Under the pieces are notes generated by a model. That model worked only from the letters and a program-made list of their open reading frames with translations. It did not search any database and was not told where the DNA came from. Below, in pieces: positions 1 through 8,941 of a stretch of DNA of 64,000 nucleotides; position 1 is the stretch's first letter, and each line of letters begins with the position of its first letter. The DNA is from an uncultured Hellea sp. (lineage in GTDB: Bacteria > Pseudomonadota > Alphaproteobacteria > Caulobacterales > Maricaulaceae), in assembly GCA_938007935.1 (NCBI GenBank), contig CALLMD010000031.1, positions 1-64,000 on the forward strand, given 5' to 3'. The position numbers were made by a program, and so were the translations under genes.

Positions 1-84
1 CAACTTTCAAATTGGGTTGTGTACGGGTGTAACTGCGGGAGCAAGAAAGAGGCCGCCACAGATAAATCATCGCCGCAGGGTTAG
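1..84 (+). CDS. Possible C-terminal end of an upstream gene, cut by the window
   Basis: An open frame enters at base 1 and stops with TAG at 82-84, giving 27 residues that include the peptide VVYGCNCG. The inverted repeat copy on the minus strand (stop at 8618-8620) encodes the same VVYGCNCG near its own stop. The repeat may therefore carry the 3' end of a coding region with two cysteines near the C-terminus, or the peptide may simply mirror DNA conservation. No function is assigned. Sequence upstream of the window would decide. Confidence 0.25.
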   Translation, partial: QLSNWVVYGCNCGSKKEAATDKSSPQG

Positions 85-219
85 TGCCTTGTAAAACATT
101 TTAGAAAAATTTGGTATCCATCAGGGTATCTGACTCTGCGGACTGTCCTCGTTGAATTTTTCCAAAGGAAAAAATCAACCGAGGAGAACGCTTTTGCGGA
201 TTTTTAAAAAATCCGAGTC
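1..219 (+). repeat. Structured ~200-nt repeat, copy A (inverted partner at 8484-8690)
   Basis: Bases 19-40 match the reverse complement of 8641-8662 exactly or nearly so, and similarity continues in blocks to a terminal hairpin at 195-216. A 10-bp stem (73-82 with 132-141) encloses a hairpin (113-119 with 124-130). In copy B the same stem is kept by several double base changes, which argues for an RNA-level structure. A further long hairpin (about 148-177) is not conserved in sequence. The repeat may begin before the window. Its family is not recognised. Confidence 0.7.
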
Positions 220-299
220 AGGTGACAGGGTAGCTCCGTCTTGCGATATGTGGCATCTAGGCCATAGCCAAATCGCTGTGTTGTCCTTATGTTCCCCCC

Positions 300-2675
300 A
301 TGTCCGCCGCCGATTCGTTTAAACCTGTTCCGCCTCGCCCCGATATATCATCTGATATGTCTTCTGGGCCGTCACTTTCTGCGCAGGCTATGGCGCGTCC
401 AACGGTTAATACAGGGCCTTATTTAGAGGGGCTTAATCCCGAACAGCGCGACGCTGTACTCACAACAGAAGGCCCTCTTCTTGTCTTAGCAGGCGCAGGC
501 ACGGGTAAGACGCGGGTTTTGACCTGCCGCCTCGCCCATATTCTTGAAAATAAGATGGCCTTCCCATCTCAAATTCTGTCAGTCACCTTCACCAATAAAG
601 CCGCGCGCGAGATGCGTGAACGTGTCGGCGATCTTATCGGGCAAGCCGTTGAAGGCCTGCCATGGCTCGGCACTTTCCATTCTATCGCAGCTAAAATTTT
701 GCGTATTCATGCCGAGCTTGTTGGGCTGAAATCGACCTTCACAATATTAGATACGGATGATCAAATCCGTCTGCTTAAGCAAATTATCAAAGCGGAAAAT
801 ATTGATGAGAAACGCTGGACGGCGCGTTACATGGCCTCGCTTATTGATAGCTGGAAAAATAAAGGCCTGACGCCTGATAAAATTACGGCCAAGGAGGCTT
901 ATAAATTCGCCGACGGTAAAGGCGATGCGATTTATAAAATCTATCAAAAGCGCCTAACCGATCTTAATGCCTGTGACTTTGGCGATTTGCTCCTGCATAA
1001 TCTCACGCTGTTTATGAACCATCCTGATGTGCTGCGCCGCTATCATGCCAAGTTCAAATATCTCTTGGTCGATGAGTATCAAGATACAAATGTGTGCCAA
1101 TATTTATGGCTGCGTCTCTTGGCTCAAGGCTCGCATAATCTCTGTGTCGTCGGAGATGATGACCAATCTATTTATGGCTGGCGCGGCGCCGAAGTCGATA
1201 ATATACTGCGCTTTGAGAAAGATTTCCCCGGCGCAAAAGTCATTAAGCTGGAGCGCAATTACCGTTCATCCGAGCATATTCTTGGCGCGGCCTCTGGTCT
1301 CATCGCCTCTAATCAAGACAGGCTGGGCAAGACGCTTTGGACCGAAGATCATGGCGGCAATAAAGTGTCCATCACAGGCGTGTGGGACGCGCCAGCCGAA
1401 GCCCGCATCATCTCCTCAGAGATTGAAAATTGGCGCTCTAAAGGCCGTAGCTATAATGATATTGCTATTCTTGTCCGCGCCTCACGCCAAATGCGTAGCT
1501 TTGAAGAGCGGTTCATTCAGCTGGGCCTGCCTTATCGCGTCATTGGCGGGCCGCGCTTCTTCGAACGCCAAGAAATACGCGACGCCCATGCTTATATTCG
1601 GGTGCTCCGGTCCGAAACGGATGACCTCGCCTTTGAACGTATCGTCAATGTGCCAAAACGCGGCATTGGACAGACAACTATTCAAAAGCTGCAAACAGCG
1701 GCCCGCGCCATGAATATGAGCCTTGAAATGGTCACGCGCGAAATGGTCAAGACGGATGAAATTCGAGGCAAAGCCCGTACCTCGCTCAAAGCCTTTATCA
1801 TGGATATTGACCGCTGGCGGCGCGAAGCTGTTGAGCTCCGACATACAGACATAGCCGAGCGTATGCTTGACGAGTCGGGCTACACACAAATGTGGCGCGA
1901 TAATAAAGATGCGAAATCCGCCGGCCGATTGGAAAACCTCAAAGAACTCATACAGGCCATGGGCGAGTTTAATACGCTCGATGAATATATGGAGCATGTC
2001 AGCCTTGTGCTTGATGTTGAGCGCGGGCCGCAAGAAAATGAGATTTCCCTGATGACGCTTCATTCAGCCAAGGGTCTTGAATTTCCGCTCGTTTTCCTGC
2101 CCGGCTGGGAAGAAGGCATGTTTCCGAGTCAAAAATCTATGGATGAAAGCGGTATGGCAGGGCTCGAAGAAGAGCGCCGCCTTGCCTATGTCGGCATCAC
2201 CCGCGCGCGCGAGTCGGCCAAGATATATTTCGCCGCCAACCGACAAGTTTACGGCTCTTGGCAATCGAGCCTACCTTCTCGCTTTATTGATGAATTGCCG
2301 CCAAAGCATGTCGAGGCGCAATCCGATACGGGCTATTATGATAGTCAGAAAGTCGTCGGCCAAGTCGCTGAACGATTTACTGATTCATTTGAGCACAACA
2401 GTAGCCAAAAGAGAGGCCAATATAACTCACCTGGTTGGCAACGTTTTCAAGCTAATCAAGGTAAAAAATTTGGCCGCGGGCCAAAAGAGTTTGAAGGCCG
2501 CGCTATTAGGCGTGAGACTAAAACTGAACAATCGAGCTTCAAAGTGGGGGAGCGTATCTTTCACCAAAAATTTGGTTATGGGACTATTCAGTCAGCAAAT
2601 GGCACCAAATTAACTGTCGACTTTGAAAAGGCCGGAGAAAAAAAGGTTCTCGACGGGTTTGTAGAACGTTCATGA
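300..2675 (+). CDS. uvrD: ATP-dependent DNA helicase UvrD/PcrA
   Basis: Superfamily 1A 3'-5' DNA helicase of 791 residues, acting in nucleotide excision repair, mismatch repair and removal of protein roadblocks. Visible motifs are the Q-motif region LNPEQRDAV (45-53), Walker A AGAGTGKT (64-71), the Walker B/II motif VDEYQDT near 256 and motif III GDDDQSIYGWRG near 285. The C-terminal ~50 residues (FKVGERIFHQKFGYGTI onward) form the RNA-polymerase-binding Tudor-like domain typical of PcrA/UvrD. The first ~40 residues are a Pro/Ser-rich extension, so a start at Met20 or Met31 is possible; no strong ribosome site precedes 300. The stop overlaps the next gene by four bases (ATGA). Confidence 0.96.
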   Translation: MSAADSFKPVPPRPDISSDMSSGPSLSAQAMARPTVNTGPYLEGLNPEQRDAVLTTEGPLLVLAGAGTGKTRVLTCRLAHILENKMAFPSQILSVTFTNKAAREMRERVGDLIGQAVEGLPWLGTFHSIAAKILRIHAELVGLKSTFTILDTDDQIRLLKQIIKAENIDEKRWTARYMASLIDSWKNKGLTPDKITAKEAYKFADGKGDAIYKIYQKRLTDLNACDFGDLLLHNLTLFMNHPDVLRRYHAKFKYLLVDEYQDTNVCQYLWLRLLAQGSHNLCVVGDDDQSIYGWRGAEVDNILRFEKDFPGAKVIKLERNYRSSEHILGAASGLIASNQDRLGKTLWTEDHGGNKVSITGVWDAPAEARIISSEIENWRSKGRSYNDIAILVRASRQMRSFEERFIQLGLPYRVIGGPRFFERQEIRDAHAYIRVLRSETDDLAFERIVNVPKRGIGQTTIQKLQTAARAMNMSLEMVTREMVKTDEIRGKARTSLKAFIMDIDRWRREAVELRHTDIAERMLDESGYTQMWRDNKDAKSAGRLENLKELIQAMGEFNTLDEYMEHVSLVLDVERGPQENEISLMTLHSAKGLEFPLVFLPGWEEGMFPSQKSMDESGMAGLEEERRLAYVGITRARESAKIYFAANRQVYGSWQSSLPSRFIDELPPKHVEAQSDTGYYDSQKVVGQVAERFTDSFEHNSSQKRGQYNSPGWQRFQANQGKKFGRGPKEFEGRAIRRETKTEQSSFKVGERIFHQKFGYGTIQSANGTKLTVDFEKAGEKKVLDGFVERS

Positions 2676-4045
2676 TTGACCACATCAAAATTGTCTGCCT
2701 GATAACAGCAATGTTTCTAATAGGCTGTGCGTCAAACCCTAAAAGCACTTTGACCGTCCATCACATAAATTCACTTGCCTCCTCTGATGGAAATAATGGG
2801 AGCTTTAAGGGCCTCGAATATCTGGCTGACCCTGTACCCGGCACGTTTAAAAACCGCGTCAATATTATGTATCTTCACGGGATTGGCTGGACCGAAGATC
2901 GTAATAATGGTCAGCTCGCAGCAGATTTTCTAAGCGGTATCTCCAAAGCATATGATCTTGATGCCAGTGACGGTATTATTACGACTTTATGCGGTGAAGC
3001 GCCTTACGCGCCTGATGCGGCGCCAACACCGCACATCTATATTAGGGCGGATGAAACGAAATATTTTGAAACCGCCATACCCGGATCGAAATTAAAGCTT
3101 GATGAACTTGTCTGTATGGACAAGCAGACATTGGCGATTGATGATAATCTAGAATTTGTTCTCTACCGCGTCTTTTGGGATAATATCTTCTGGGACAATT
3201 TACAATTCGCCCATGTCGGACAAGATGATGACCGCGGATCATCTAAAGATATTGCGCGGCTTCGGCGTAAATATAACCGCATTCTCAAAGATGATTTAGT
3301 CAATTACGGCATAAGTGACGCAGTGATGTATCTTGGCGCTGCAGGAACAGAAATTCGCAATGCTATTCGCGGCGCGATGTGCAGTGCGGCCATGGACGCA
3401 GCCGGGCAAGGCTTTGCTTCACAAGGCCGGAGCGTCACGCATACCGAGATATGCCGCCAGACAAGCTATCGTAATTTTCAATCAAACCAATTTGCATTCG
3501 TATCGGAAAGCTTAGGCTCTAAAATTACCCTCGACGTCATGCAAGAAGCTTTGTCTGATAGCCGCGAAACAGTGCATGATGACATGATTATGGGCAGCGA
3601 AACGTATATGCTTGCCAATCAGATACCGCTCCTATCTCTTAGTGATCTTTCAACTCGTCAAAGCCGACCAGTCGCGAAACTTGCCAATAAAGATCGTCCG
3701 AAAATAATTGCCATGTCAGAATTAAATGACTTTTTGGGCTATGAACTCGTTCCGTTTTATGAACAGCTCTGGAAGCGCTCAATAAGACCTCAGCAAAATA
3801 ACTTACACACCCTCACAGATCCTATGCGCGAAAAATTAACCGCTGATCTTGGTTTTGAAATGATAGATATGCGCCTAGAATTTGCAAAAAAAATCATTCC
3901 CGTTTTGAAGGGGTTTGTTGACCCAAATGATGCGCATAAAGGCCATGCAGATGAGCCCGAGTTAATGCTCTATATGCTTTGCGGCGCTGAAAACGGACAG
4001 TTAAATGACAAAGAATGTTTGGCATCTGAACTTCAAAATAGATGA
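2672..4045 (+). CDS. Putative alpha/beta-hydrolase lipoprotein
   Basis: A 457-residue protein with a lipoprotein signal peptide (lipobox FLIGC, Cys19), so it is probably anchored in the outer or inner membrane facing the periplasm. MYLHGIGW near 66-73 resembles the oxyanion strand of alpha/beta hydrolases, and FVSESLGSK near 275-283 looks like a nucleophile elbow with Ser in S-E-S-L-G. A later LNDFLGYELVPF segment could carry the acid residue. No named family is recognised and the substrate is unknown. It starts inside the uvrD stop and ends inside the prmA start, both by ATGA overlaps, so the three are translationally coupled. Hydrolase assignment is inferred from motifs only. Confidence 0.8.
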   Translation: MIDHIKIVCLITAMFLIGCASNPKSTLTVHHINSLASSDGNNGSFKGLEYLADPVPGTFKNRVNIMYLHGIGWTEDRNNGQLAADFLSGISKAYDLDASDGIITTLCGEAPYAPDAAPTPHIYIRADETKYFETAIPGSKLKLDELVCMDKQTLAIDDNLEFVLYRVFWDNIFWDNLQFAHVGQDDDRGSSKDIARLRRKYNRILKDDLVNYGISDAVMYLGAAGTEIRNAIRGAMCSAAMDAAGQGFASQGRSVTHTEICRQTSYRNFQSNQFAFVSESLGSKITLDVMQEALSDSRETVHDDMIMGSETYMLANQIPLLSLSDLSTRQSRPVAKLANKDRPKIIAMSELNDFLGYELVPFYEQLWKRSIRPQQNNLHTLTDPMREKLTADLGFEMIDMRLEFAKKIIPVLKGFVDPNDAHKGHADEPELMLYMLCGAENGQLNDKECLASELQNR

Positions 4046-4929
4046 TATCTTTTATGAAAAGCAACCAACCTTACGCACTCTTTATTCGCGGCAGCAAAGA
4101 ACAGGCCTTTGAAATTTCAGATCAGTTGGGGTTCGATTCTCATATAGAAGCCCTTGCAATATCTCTGTTCGAAGATGGTCCCGAGACTATGCATGTTCAA
4201 GCTTTATTCGAAACGCAGAAACAGGCAGAAGTCTGTCTTAACGGACTTAAATTTTCGGCAGATATGGAGTGCTTTATAACTCAGCTTCCTGATGAAGATT
4301 GGGTCAGTAAAAGCCAGGCAGGCTTGCCGCCTGTCGAAGCTGGCCGCTTTTGGATATATGGAAGCCACGATAAAGACATCATTCCCAAATCCGTCCCCTT
4401 TCCGATTGAAGTCAATGCAGGACTGGCTTTTGGCACAGGACATCACGGCACGACCAAGGGCTGCTTGATGATTTTTGATAGGCTTTTGAAAACGGGTTTT
4501 TCGCCAAAACACGTTCTTGATCTTGGGTGCGGCGCAGGTGTCTTAGCGATTGCTGCGGCCAAAGCGCTTAAGCAACCAATTCTAGCAACAGATATTGATT
4601 CAGACGCCGTGGCTGTAACTTCAGAGAATGCAGAACTCAATAAAGTTGAAAAATATATAGAGAGCTATCAAGCTGACGGTTTTAACAGCCGCTACCTCAA
4701 AGGTCGAAAATTTGATTTAATATTCGCCAATATACTTGCGCGGCCACTTATGGGACTCGCGCCAGACATCGTAGATGCTCTCACGCCAGGCGGGAAAGTT
4801 ATATTATCTGGCATTTTAGACGAACAAGCTGAAGCTGTAAGTAATACCTTCACAGAAAAAGGGTTGGAAATTTCTTCCCAACCCTCTTTATCTGGATGGA
4901 CGAGCCTGCTTGGCTCATCCCCTCTTTAA
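4042..4929 (+). CDS. prmA: Ribosomal protein L11 methyltransferase
   Basis: A 295-residue S-adenosylmethionine-dependent enzyme that trimethylates ribosomal protein L11 at lysines and the N-terminus. The SAM-binding loop VLDLGCGAGVLAIAAAK lies near 157-173, the acidic ribose-binding D at LATDID near 182, and the PrmA-type catalytic loop FANILARPL near 227-235. GTGHHGTTKGCL upstream is also typical of the family. The first ATG (4042) overlaps the preceding stop as ATGA; an in-frame ATG at 4051 is the alternative start. The 3' end of the gene contains a hairpin that works as a terminator only on the opposite strand. Confidence 0.95.
   Translation: MISFMKSNQPYALFIRGSKEQAFEISDQLGFDSHIEALAISLFEDGPETMHVQALFETQKQAEVCLNGLKFSADMECFITQLPDEDWVSKSQAGLPPVEAGRFWIYGSHDKDIIPKSVPFPIEVNAGLAFGTGHHGTTKGCLMIFDRLLKTGFSPKHVLDLGCGAGVLAIAAAKALKQPILATDIDSDAVAVTSENAELNKVEKYIESYQADGFNSRYLKGRKFDLIFANILARPLMGLAPDIVDALTPGGKVILSGILDEQAEAVSNTFTEKGLEISSQPSLSGWTSLLGSSPL
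4856..4884 (-). terminator. Rho-independent terminator, minus strand, inside prmA
   Basis: Read on the minus strand, GGGTTGG and CCAACCC (plus 4878-4884 and 4861-4867) form a 7-bp stem followed at once by TTTTT (plus 4856-4860). It lies 71 nt downstream of the small minus-strand gene at 4956-5081 and within the last codons of prmA. Confidence 0.65.
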
Positions 4930-4955
4930 TCGCCCTGACCTAGGATTGTTACCTA

Positions 4956-5081
4956 TTACAGTGTGCGGTTTGCACGACGATCGCGGCGGGCGTGGCGGCG
5001 CGCTACTACGTTAAGCTTCGGTGCATCACGGCGCTGGCTAGCCAGGGTCACGAATTCTGTACCGTTCAAAACAGTTGTCAT
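4956..5081 (-). CDS. Small very basic protein, 41 aa, unknown
   Basis: An ATG at 5081 preceded by GGAG with good spacing opens a 41-residue frame ending in TAA at 4956. The C-terminal half is strongly cationic, with runs such as RRHARRDRRANR. No membrane segment or known domain is visible; nucleic-acid or ribosome binding is only a guess from charge. The gene is convergent with prmA and followed by a minus-strand terminator (4856-4884), which supports real transcription. It could also be a leader peptide or the mark of a regulatory RNA. A plus-strand frame covering the same bases lacks comparable signals. Confidence 0.5.
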   Translation of the reverse strand: MTTVLNGTEFVTLASQRRDAPKLNVVARRHARRDRRANRTL

Positions 5082-5317
5082 TTTTGTCTCCATTCAAAGC
5101 GGGGCATCCGCTCTATTCGATGATCACTATCTAGGTTTTATAAATCATATTTTGAACCGATGAGAACGCCTATGGAGCTATGCAGAATTGCATAGATGGC
5201 TAAGGTCTTGTTAATCTCTACGTCTGAAAAGGAGCAAATAAACTAGTAAGTATTGTAGCTTGACGACTGGATTTTAATGTCTGGATGTTTACATTAACCC
5301 CATAAGGAGAACCGTCC

Positions 5318-7147
5318 ATGCGCCAAGACTTTGATATGATACAAAATTTCGATGTTCAGGGCGGGCCTGATTATGGTCAGCGAAATTTACCTAAACTCAG
5401 AAAAGCTTTAACCGATGCTAGCCTAGACGGTTTTTTAATTCCGCATGAAGATGAATATCAAAACGAATATCTCCCTGATTGTAATGAGCGCCTGATGTGG
5501 GCCACCGGATTTACGGGCTCAGCAGGAGCGGCCATCGTTTTGATGAACAAAGCCGCCATGTTCGTTGACGGCCGCTATACGCTTCAAGTCCGCGCGCAAG
5601 TCAGCGGTGATCTCTTTGAATATGAATCCATCGAAAATAAAGGCATGACGCGCTGGTTAACTGCCAACACAAAAGCTGGGCAAATTATAGGATATGACCC
5701 CCGTCTTCATTCTCCAAATGATTTGGCCGCCTTTGAAAAAGCGGCCTCTTTAAGCGGAGCAACACTAAAAGCGCTAGAGCAAAACCCCATTGATGAGGCC
5801 TGGGATGACCGTCCCGCTACGCCCGAAGCGCCGCTTACAATTCAACCCTTGAAACTTGCAGGCGAAAGCCATGGCGAGAAACGCGCCCGCATTGGCCAAA
5901 AAATCACAGATATGGGCGGCGATATCGCGCTCATCACCTCACCTGCCTCAATTGCGTGGCTTTTAAATATTCGCGGCGGCGATGTTATGTGTACGCCGCT
6001 GCCGCTCTCAACTATGACCATTAACAAATCTGGTCAAGTTGATCTTTTTATCAAAGCCTCAAAAGTCACACCAGATATTCAAACGCATCTTGGTAATGAT
6101 GTCGCGATCAAAACAGAAAGCGATTTACTCCCACATTTAAATCAGCTCTCCAAAAAAACGGTCATTGCTGACCCCTCAACCACTTCGGCTTGGTATTTCC
6201 AAACCTTGAAAGACGCTGGAGCCAAGATCATTCGCAGCCAAGACCCTATTGCGTTGCCCAAGGCCTCTAAAAACGCCGCTGAGATTGCAGGCACGACACA
6301 AGCCCATAAGCGCGACGCAGTTCCTCTCATCAAATTCTTACATTGGCTCGATACTGACGCACAAAGCGGAGAATTTGACGAAATCGAAGCCGCCATAAAG
6401 CTTGAAGAACTCCGGCATGAAACAGGCGTTCTCAAAGACCTTAGCTTTGAAACAATTTCTGGCGCTGGTTCTAACGGCGCCCATTGTCACTACCGCGTCA
6501 ACACAGCGACGACAAAGCGTCTTGAAAAAAGCTCGCTTTATCTCGTTGACTCGGGCGGCCAATATCAGGACGGGACAACTGATGTCACCCGCACAGTCCC
6601 CATCGGCGAGCCTACACAGGAAATGCGCGAGCGCTTTACCCTTGTCCTTAAAGGCCACATCACATTGGCCCTAGTGCGTTTTCCGACTGGAACCACAGGG
6701 TCAAACCTTGATGTCCTTGCCCGTCACGCGCTCTGGCAGCACGGCCTTGATTACGACCACGGCACGGGACATGGCGTGGGCGTCTATCTCGGCGTGCATG
6801 AAGGTCCGCAGCGCATTTCAAAAACGCCAAGCACCGTTGCGTTAGAACCCGGAATGATCGTCTCTAATGAACCCGGCTACTATAAAGAAGAGGGTTACGG
6901 CATCCGCATAGAGAACCTCCAATATGTCACCCCGCCCCAAGACATTAAAGGCGGAGAGCGTCCCATGATGGGGTTTGAAACCTTAACCCTCGCGCCGATA
7001 AACCGTGACCTTATTGTTGCCGCAATGCTGACCGAAACAGAACGCCAATATGTGAATAACTATCACCAGCGTGTATGGGCAGAAATTGGCCCAAGCGTTG
7101 CAGGTGATATTAAAGCATGGCTAAAGGCGGCCTGCGCGGAGATCTAA
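5318..7147 (+). CDS. pepP: Xaa-Pro aminopeptidase (M24B, aminopeptidase P)
   Basis: A 609-residue metallopeptidase that removes N-terminal residues preceding proline. It has the three-domain layout of the longer eukaryote-like aminopeptidase P: two creatinase-like N-terminal domains (about 1-315) and a pita-bread catalytic domain. Metal ligands are visible in VDSGGQYQDGTTDVTRT (near 409-424), the His in GHGVGVYLGVHEGP (near 483-496), and the Glu residues of NEPGYY (near 517) and IRIEN (near 529). No signal peptide, so cytosolic. The start at 5318 follows AAGGAGAA. The next gene begins 3 bp after the stop. Confidence 0.93.
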   Translation: MRQDFDMIQNFDVQGGPDYGQRNLPKLRKALTDASLDGFLIPHEDEYQNEYLPDCNERLMWATGFTGSAGAAIVLMNKAAMFVDGRYTLQVRAQVSGDLFEYESIENKGMTRWLTANTKAGQIIGYDPRLHSPNDLAAFEKAASLSGATLKALEQNPIDEAWDDRPATPEAPLTIQPLKLAGESHGEKRARIGQKITDMGGDIALITSPASIAWLLNIRGGDVMCTPLPLSTMTINKSGQVDLFIKASKVTPDIQTHLGNDVAIKTESDLLPHLNQLSKKTVIADPSTTSAWYFQTLKDAGAKIIRSQDPIALPKASKNAAEIAGTTQAHKRDAVPLIKFLHWLDTDAQSGEFDEIEAAIKLEELRHETGVLKDLSFETISGAGSNGAHCHYRVNTATTKRLEKSSLYLVDSGGQYQDGTTDVTRTVPIGEPTQEMRERFTLVLKGHITLALVRFPTGTTGSNLDVLARHALWQHGLDYDHGTGHGVGVYLGVHEGPQRISKTPSTVALEPGMIVSNEPGYYKEEGYGIRIENLQYVTPPQDIKGGERPMMGFETLTLAPINRDLIVAAMLTETERQYVNNYHQRVWAEIGPSVAGDIKAWLKAACAEI

Positions 7148-7150
7148 TTT

Positions 7151-8455
7151 ATGACAGTCAGGCGCGTATTACTGGGCTTTATCCTCTCCCTTGCATGGGG
7201 CGGATTATCCTATGCTGCGCCCTATAATACTGTCCCAGCCCAAGACTTTCTGGGCCCAGACTGGATGCAAAGCCCCGTTCACCGGGTCTTGCCGCGCGCG
7301 ACAAATAACGGCCAAATCAATACTTATGTCATTGAAACCCATCACGGGGTCTTTCACGTTAAAGGAACTGATCAAGCCCGCGCCTTTATTCGCGAAATTG
7401 ATGCCGCCGCGCAGCTCAGACATAAATCCACCCCTGGCATGGTCGGCAGCGCCTTAAAAAGCCGAGTTGTCAATCTGGTCAAAACCCCCGTCGAAACCGT
7501 CAAATCCGTTGGCAAGCGCATAGACAGCGTTAGCAATGCCCAAGACGCCATATTACTCGCGCCGCGCACCGTCATTGATGTTGGCGGCAAGGTCTTAAAC
7601 GGGGCCGGCGAAATGGTCTATACGGGCAACCGCCTCCTAAAAAGCGCGAGTAGCGGAGGCACTAAATGCCAAGGCCTTGGCGAATGCCTTACAGATGCGG
7701 GCGAGGACATCCTGTCCGGTATGAACTCTGTGGCGGGCAAACATAACTCCGCGCGTAAGCTCCATGCCAGATTTGGAACCGATTCAGAAACGCGCAACCC
7801 TATCCTCAAACGTGAAATCGACCGTCTCGCCTATGCCGAAGCCTATACAAAAACGGGCTTCAAACTCTTTGCCCCCAATACAGGCTTTACCGAGCTTGAT
7901 ACTTACCGCCAAGGCGTTGGGTTTTATAATAATAGCGAGCTTGTCGCCAATTATCAGGACGCTTACCGCAGGCGCGATCAACAAAGAGATGACCTTATTG
8001 CGCGCGGCATAAATCCCGATATTTTAAACGCCTTTTACAAGCATAAAATCTACACCAAGAAACAAAAATTTGAGCTGATTGAAAACTTAAATCAGCTAGG
8101 CCCGCAGGCAAATATTACCCCCTTTATCCAAGACGCGATTACGGCGCGAAATGTCTATCAGGCCAAAAGCTTTGCTGATAAATATGCCTATTTCGCAAGG
8201 CTCAAATCCACGCGCGGGATTTATAATTTTAAAGACGGCCCCCTTCCATCCCAAGGCCCCATTGCGCTAATGTCCGATGGCCATCATGTTTTGGCCATCA
8301 AGGCCGATTTATTGTCGTGGACCCCCCAGACCGATAAGGCCATAACCCATTTAGCCCAGCACCCAAAATCCGAACTCCATATTCTCGGCCATGCCAGCCC
8401 AGAGCTAAAACAGCGCGCCCAAGTCAAAGGCGTAAAGGTGATTGAACTGCGCTAG
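7151..8455 (+). CDS. Unknown secreted protein, 434 aa
   Basis: The product starts with a signal peptide (about 1-22, ending SYA-AP). The mature protein has no domain I recognise. It contains two closely placed cysteines in TKCQGLGECL (near 174-183), a charged helical middle and a C-terminal segment rich in LHILGHA-type strands that could be a small alpha/beta fold. It starts three bases after pepP, with GGAG nine bases upstream, so the two are probably co-transcribed. GC content and codon use match the neighbours. Function unknown. Confidence 0.75.
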   Translation: MTVRRVLLGFILSLAWGGLSYAAPYNTVPAQDFLGPDWMQSPVHRVLPRATNNGQINTYVIETHHGVFHVKGTDQARAFIREIDAAAQLRHKSTPGMVGSALKSRVVNLVKTPVETVKSVGKRIDSVSNAQDAILLAPRTVIDVGGKVLNGAGEMVYTGNRLLKSASSGGTKCQGLGECLTDAGEDILSGMNSVAGKHNSARKLHARFGTDSETRNPILKREIDRLAYAEAYTKTGFKLFAPNTGFTELDTYRQGVGFYNNSELVANYQDAYRRRDQQRDDLIARGINPDILNAFYKHKIYTKKQKFELIENLNQLGPQANITPFIQDAITARNVYQAKSFADKYAYFARLKSTRGIYNFKDGPLPSQGPIALMSDGHHVLAIKADLLSWTPQTDKAITHLAQHPKSELHILGHASPELKQRAQVKGVKVIELR

Positions 8456-8483
8456 AAATTAAGACGGTTCTGTGCTGCGGAGG

Positions 8484-8690
8484 GAGTCGGATTTTAAAAA
8501 AATCCGCAAAATTAGAGCTTCAATCCATAAAAATGGACAGTCCGCGAGAGCGGCATCCCGATGGAATACCAAATAAAAAAAGTGTTTTACGAGAGGCAAC
8601 TCTCGCGGCGGTGATTGTTAAGTAGCGGTCTCTTCGACTTTCCCGCAGTTACACCCGTACACGACCTCAATTTCCAAGTCGCTAAGTGCA
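8484..8690 (-). repeat. Structured ~200-nt repeat, copy B (inverted partner at 1-219)
   Basis: On the minus strand this reads like copy A: the block at 8641-8662, the enclosing stem (8600-8608 with 8542-8550, nine perfect pairs), the inner hairpin (8563-8570 with 8552-8559) and the terminal hairpin CGGATTTT/AAAATCCG (8489-8507). A local hairpin GAGAG-GCAA-CTCTC competes with the enclosing stem, as the corresponding segment also does in copy A. A short minus-strand frame (8618-8704) ends with VVYGCNCG plus seven residues. No transposase or terminal target duplication is visible. Confidence 0.7.
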
Positions 8691-8937
8691 GCGGTCAGAC
8701 TCCTCTACAAAGACCCGGCACCTATTGGGTCGTAACTCCCAATCGCTCAGTCTCACCGTCCAATTGATAACAAACCTACGCGTTAGCTTGTCCACACAAT
8801 TGAAACTTACATCATCGAGGATAGTTTCCCGACAATAGATGAAATATAGCCCCGCTTTCGATAGCGTGGATTAATCTCTTAAATCCTAAGCAAAATAGGG
8901 GTTTAGCGGCGGCGGCATTGAGGATTGATATTTTTAA
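8691..8937. other. Non-coding spacer, possibly the rest of repeat copy B
   Basis: No convincing gene is seen. A hairpin GACCC/GGGTC is visible at about 8721-8740. Because copy A is truncated by the window start, this stretch may be a further part of the repeat whose partner lies upstream of base 1. Confidence 0.35.
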
Positions 8938-8941
8938 TTGT

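Noticed and set aside
1027-1713. 228-codon frame inside uvrD
   Set aside because: Shadow frame of uvrD, which has all helicase motifs.
4963-5163. 66-codon plus-strand frame after prmA
   Set aside because: Arg/Ser-rich complement of the small minus-strand gene, without its own ribosome site.
1-8690. Inverted repeats as ends of a composite transposon
   Set aside because: The enclosed genes are core functions (uvrD, prmA, pepP), and no transposase or target duplication is visible.
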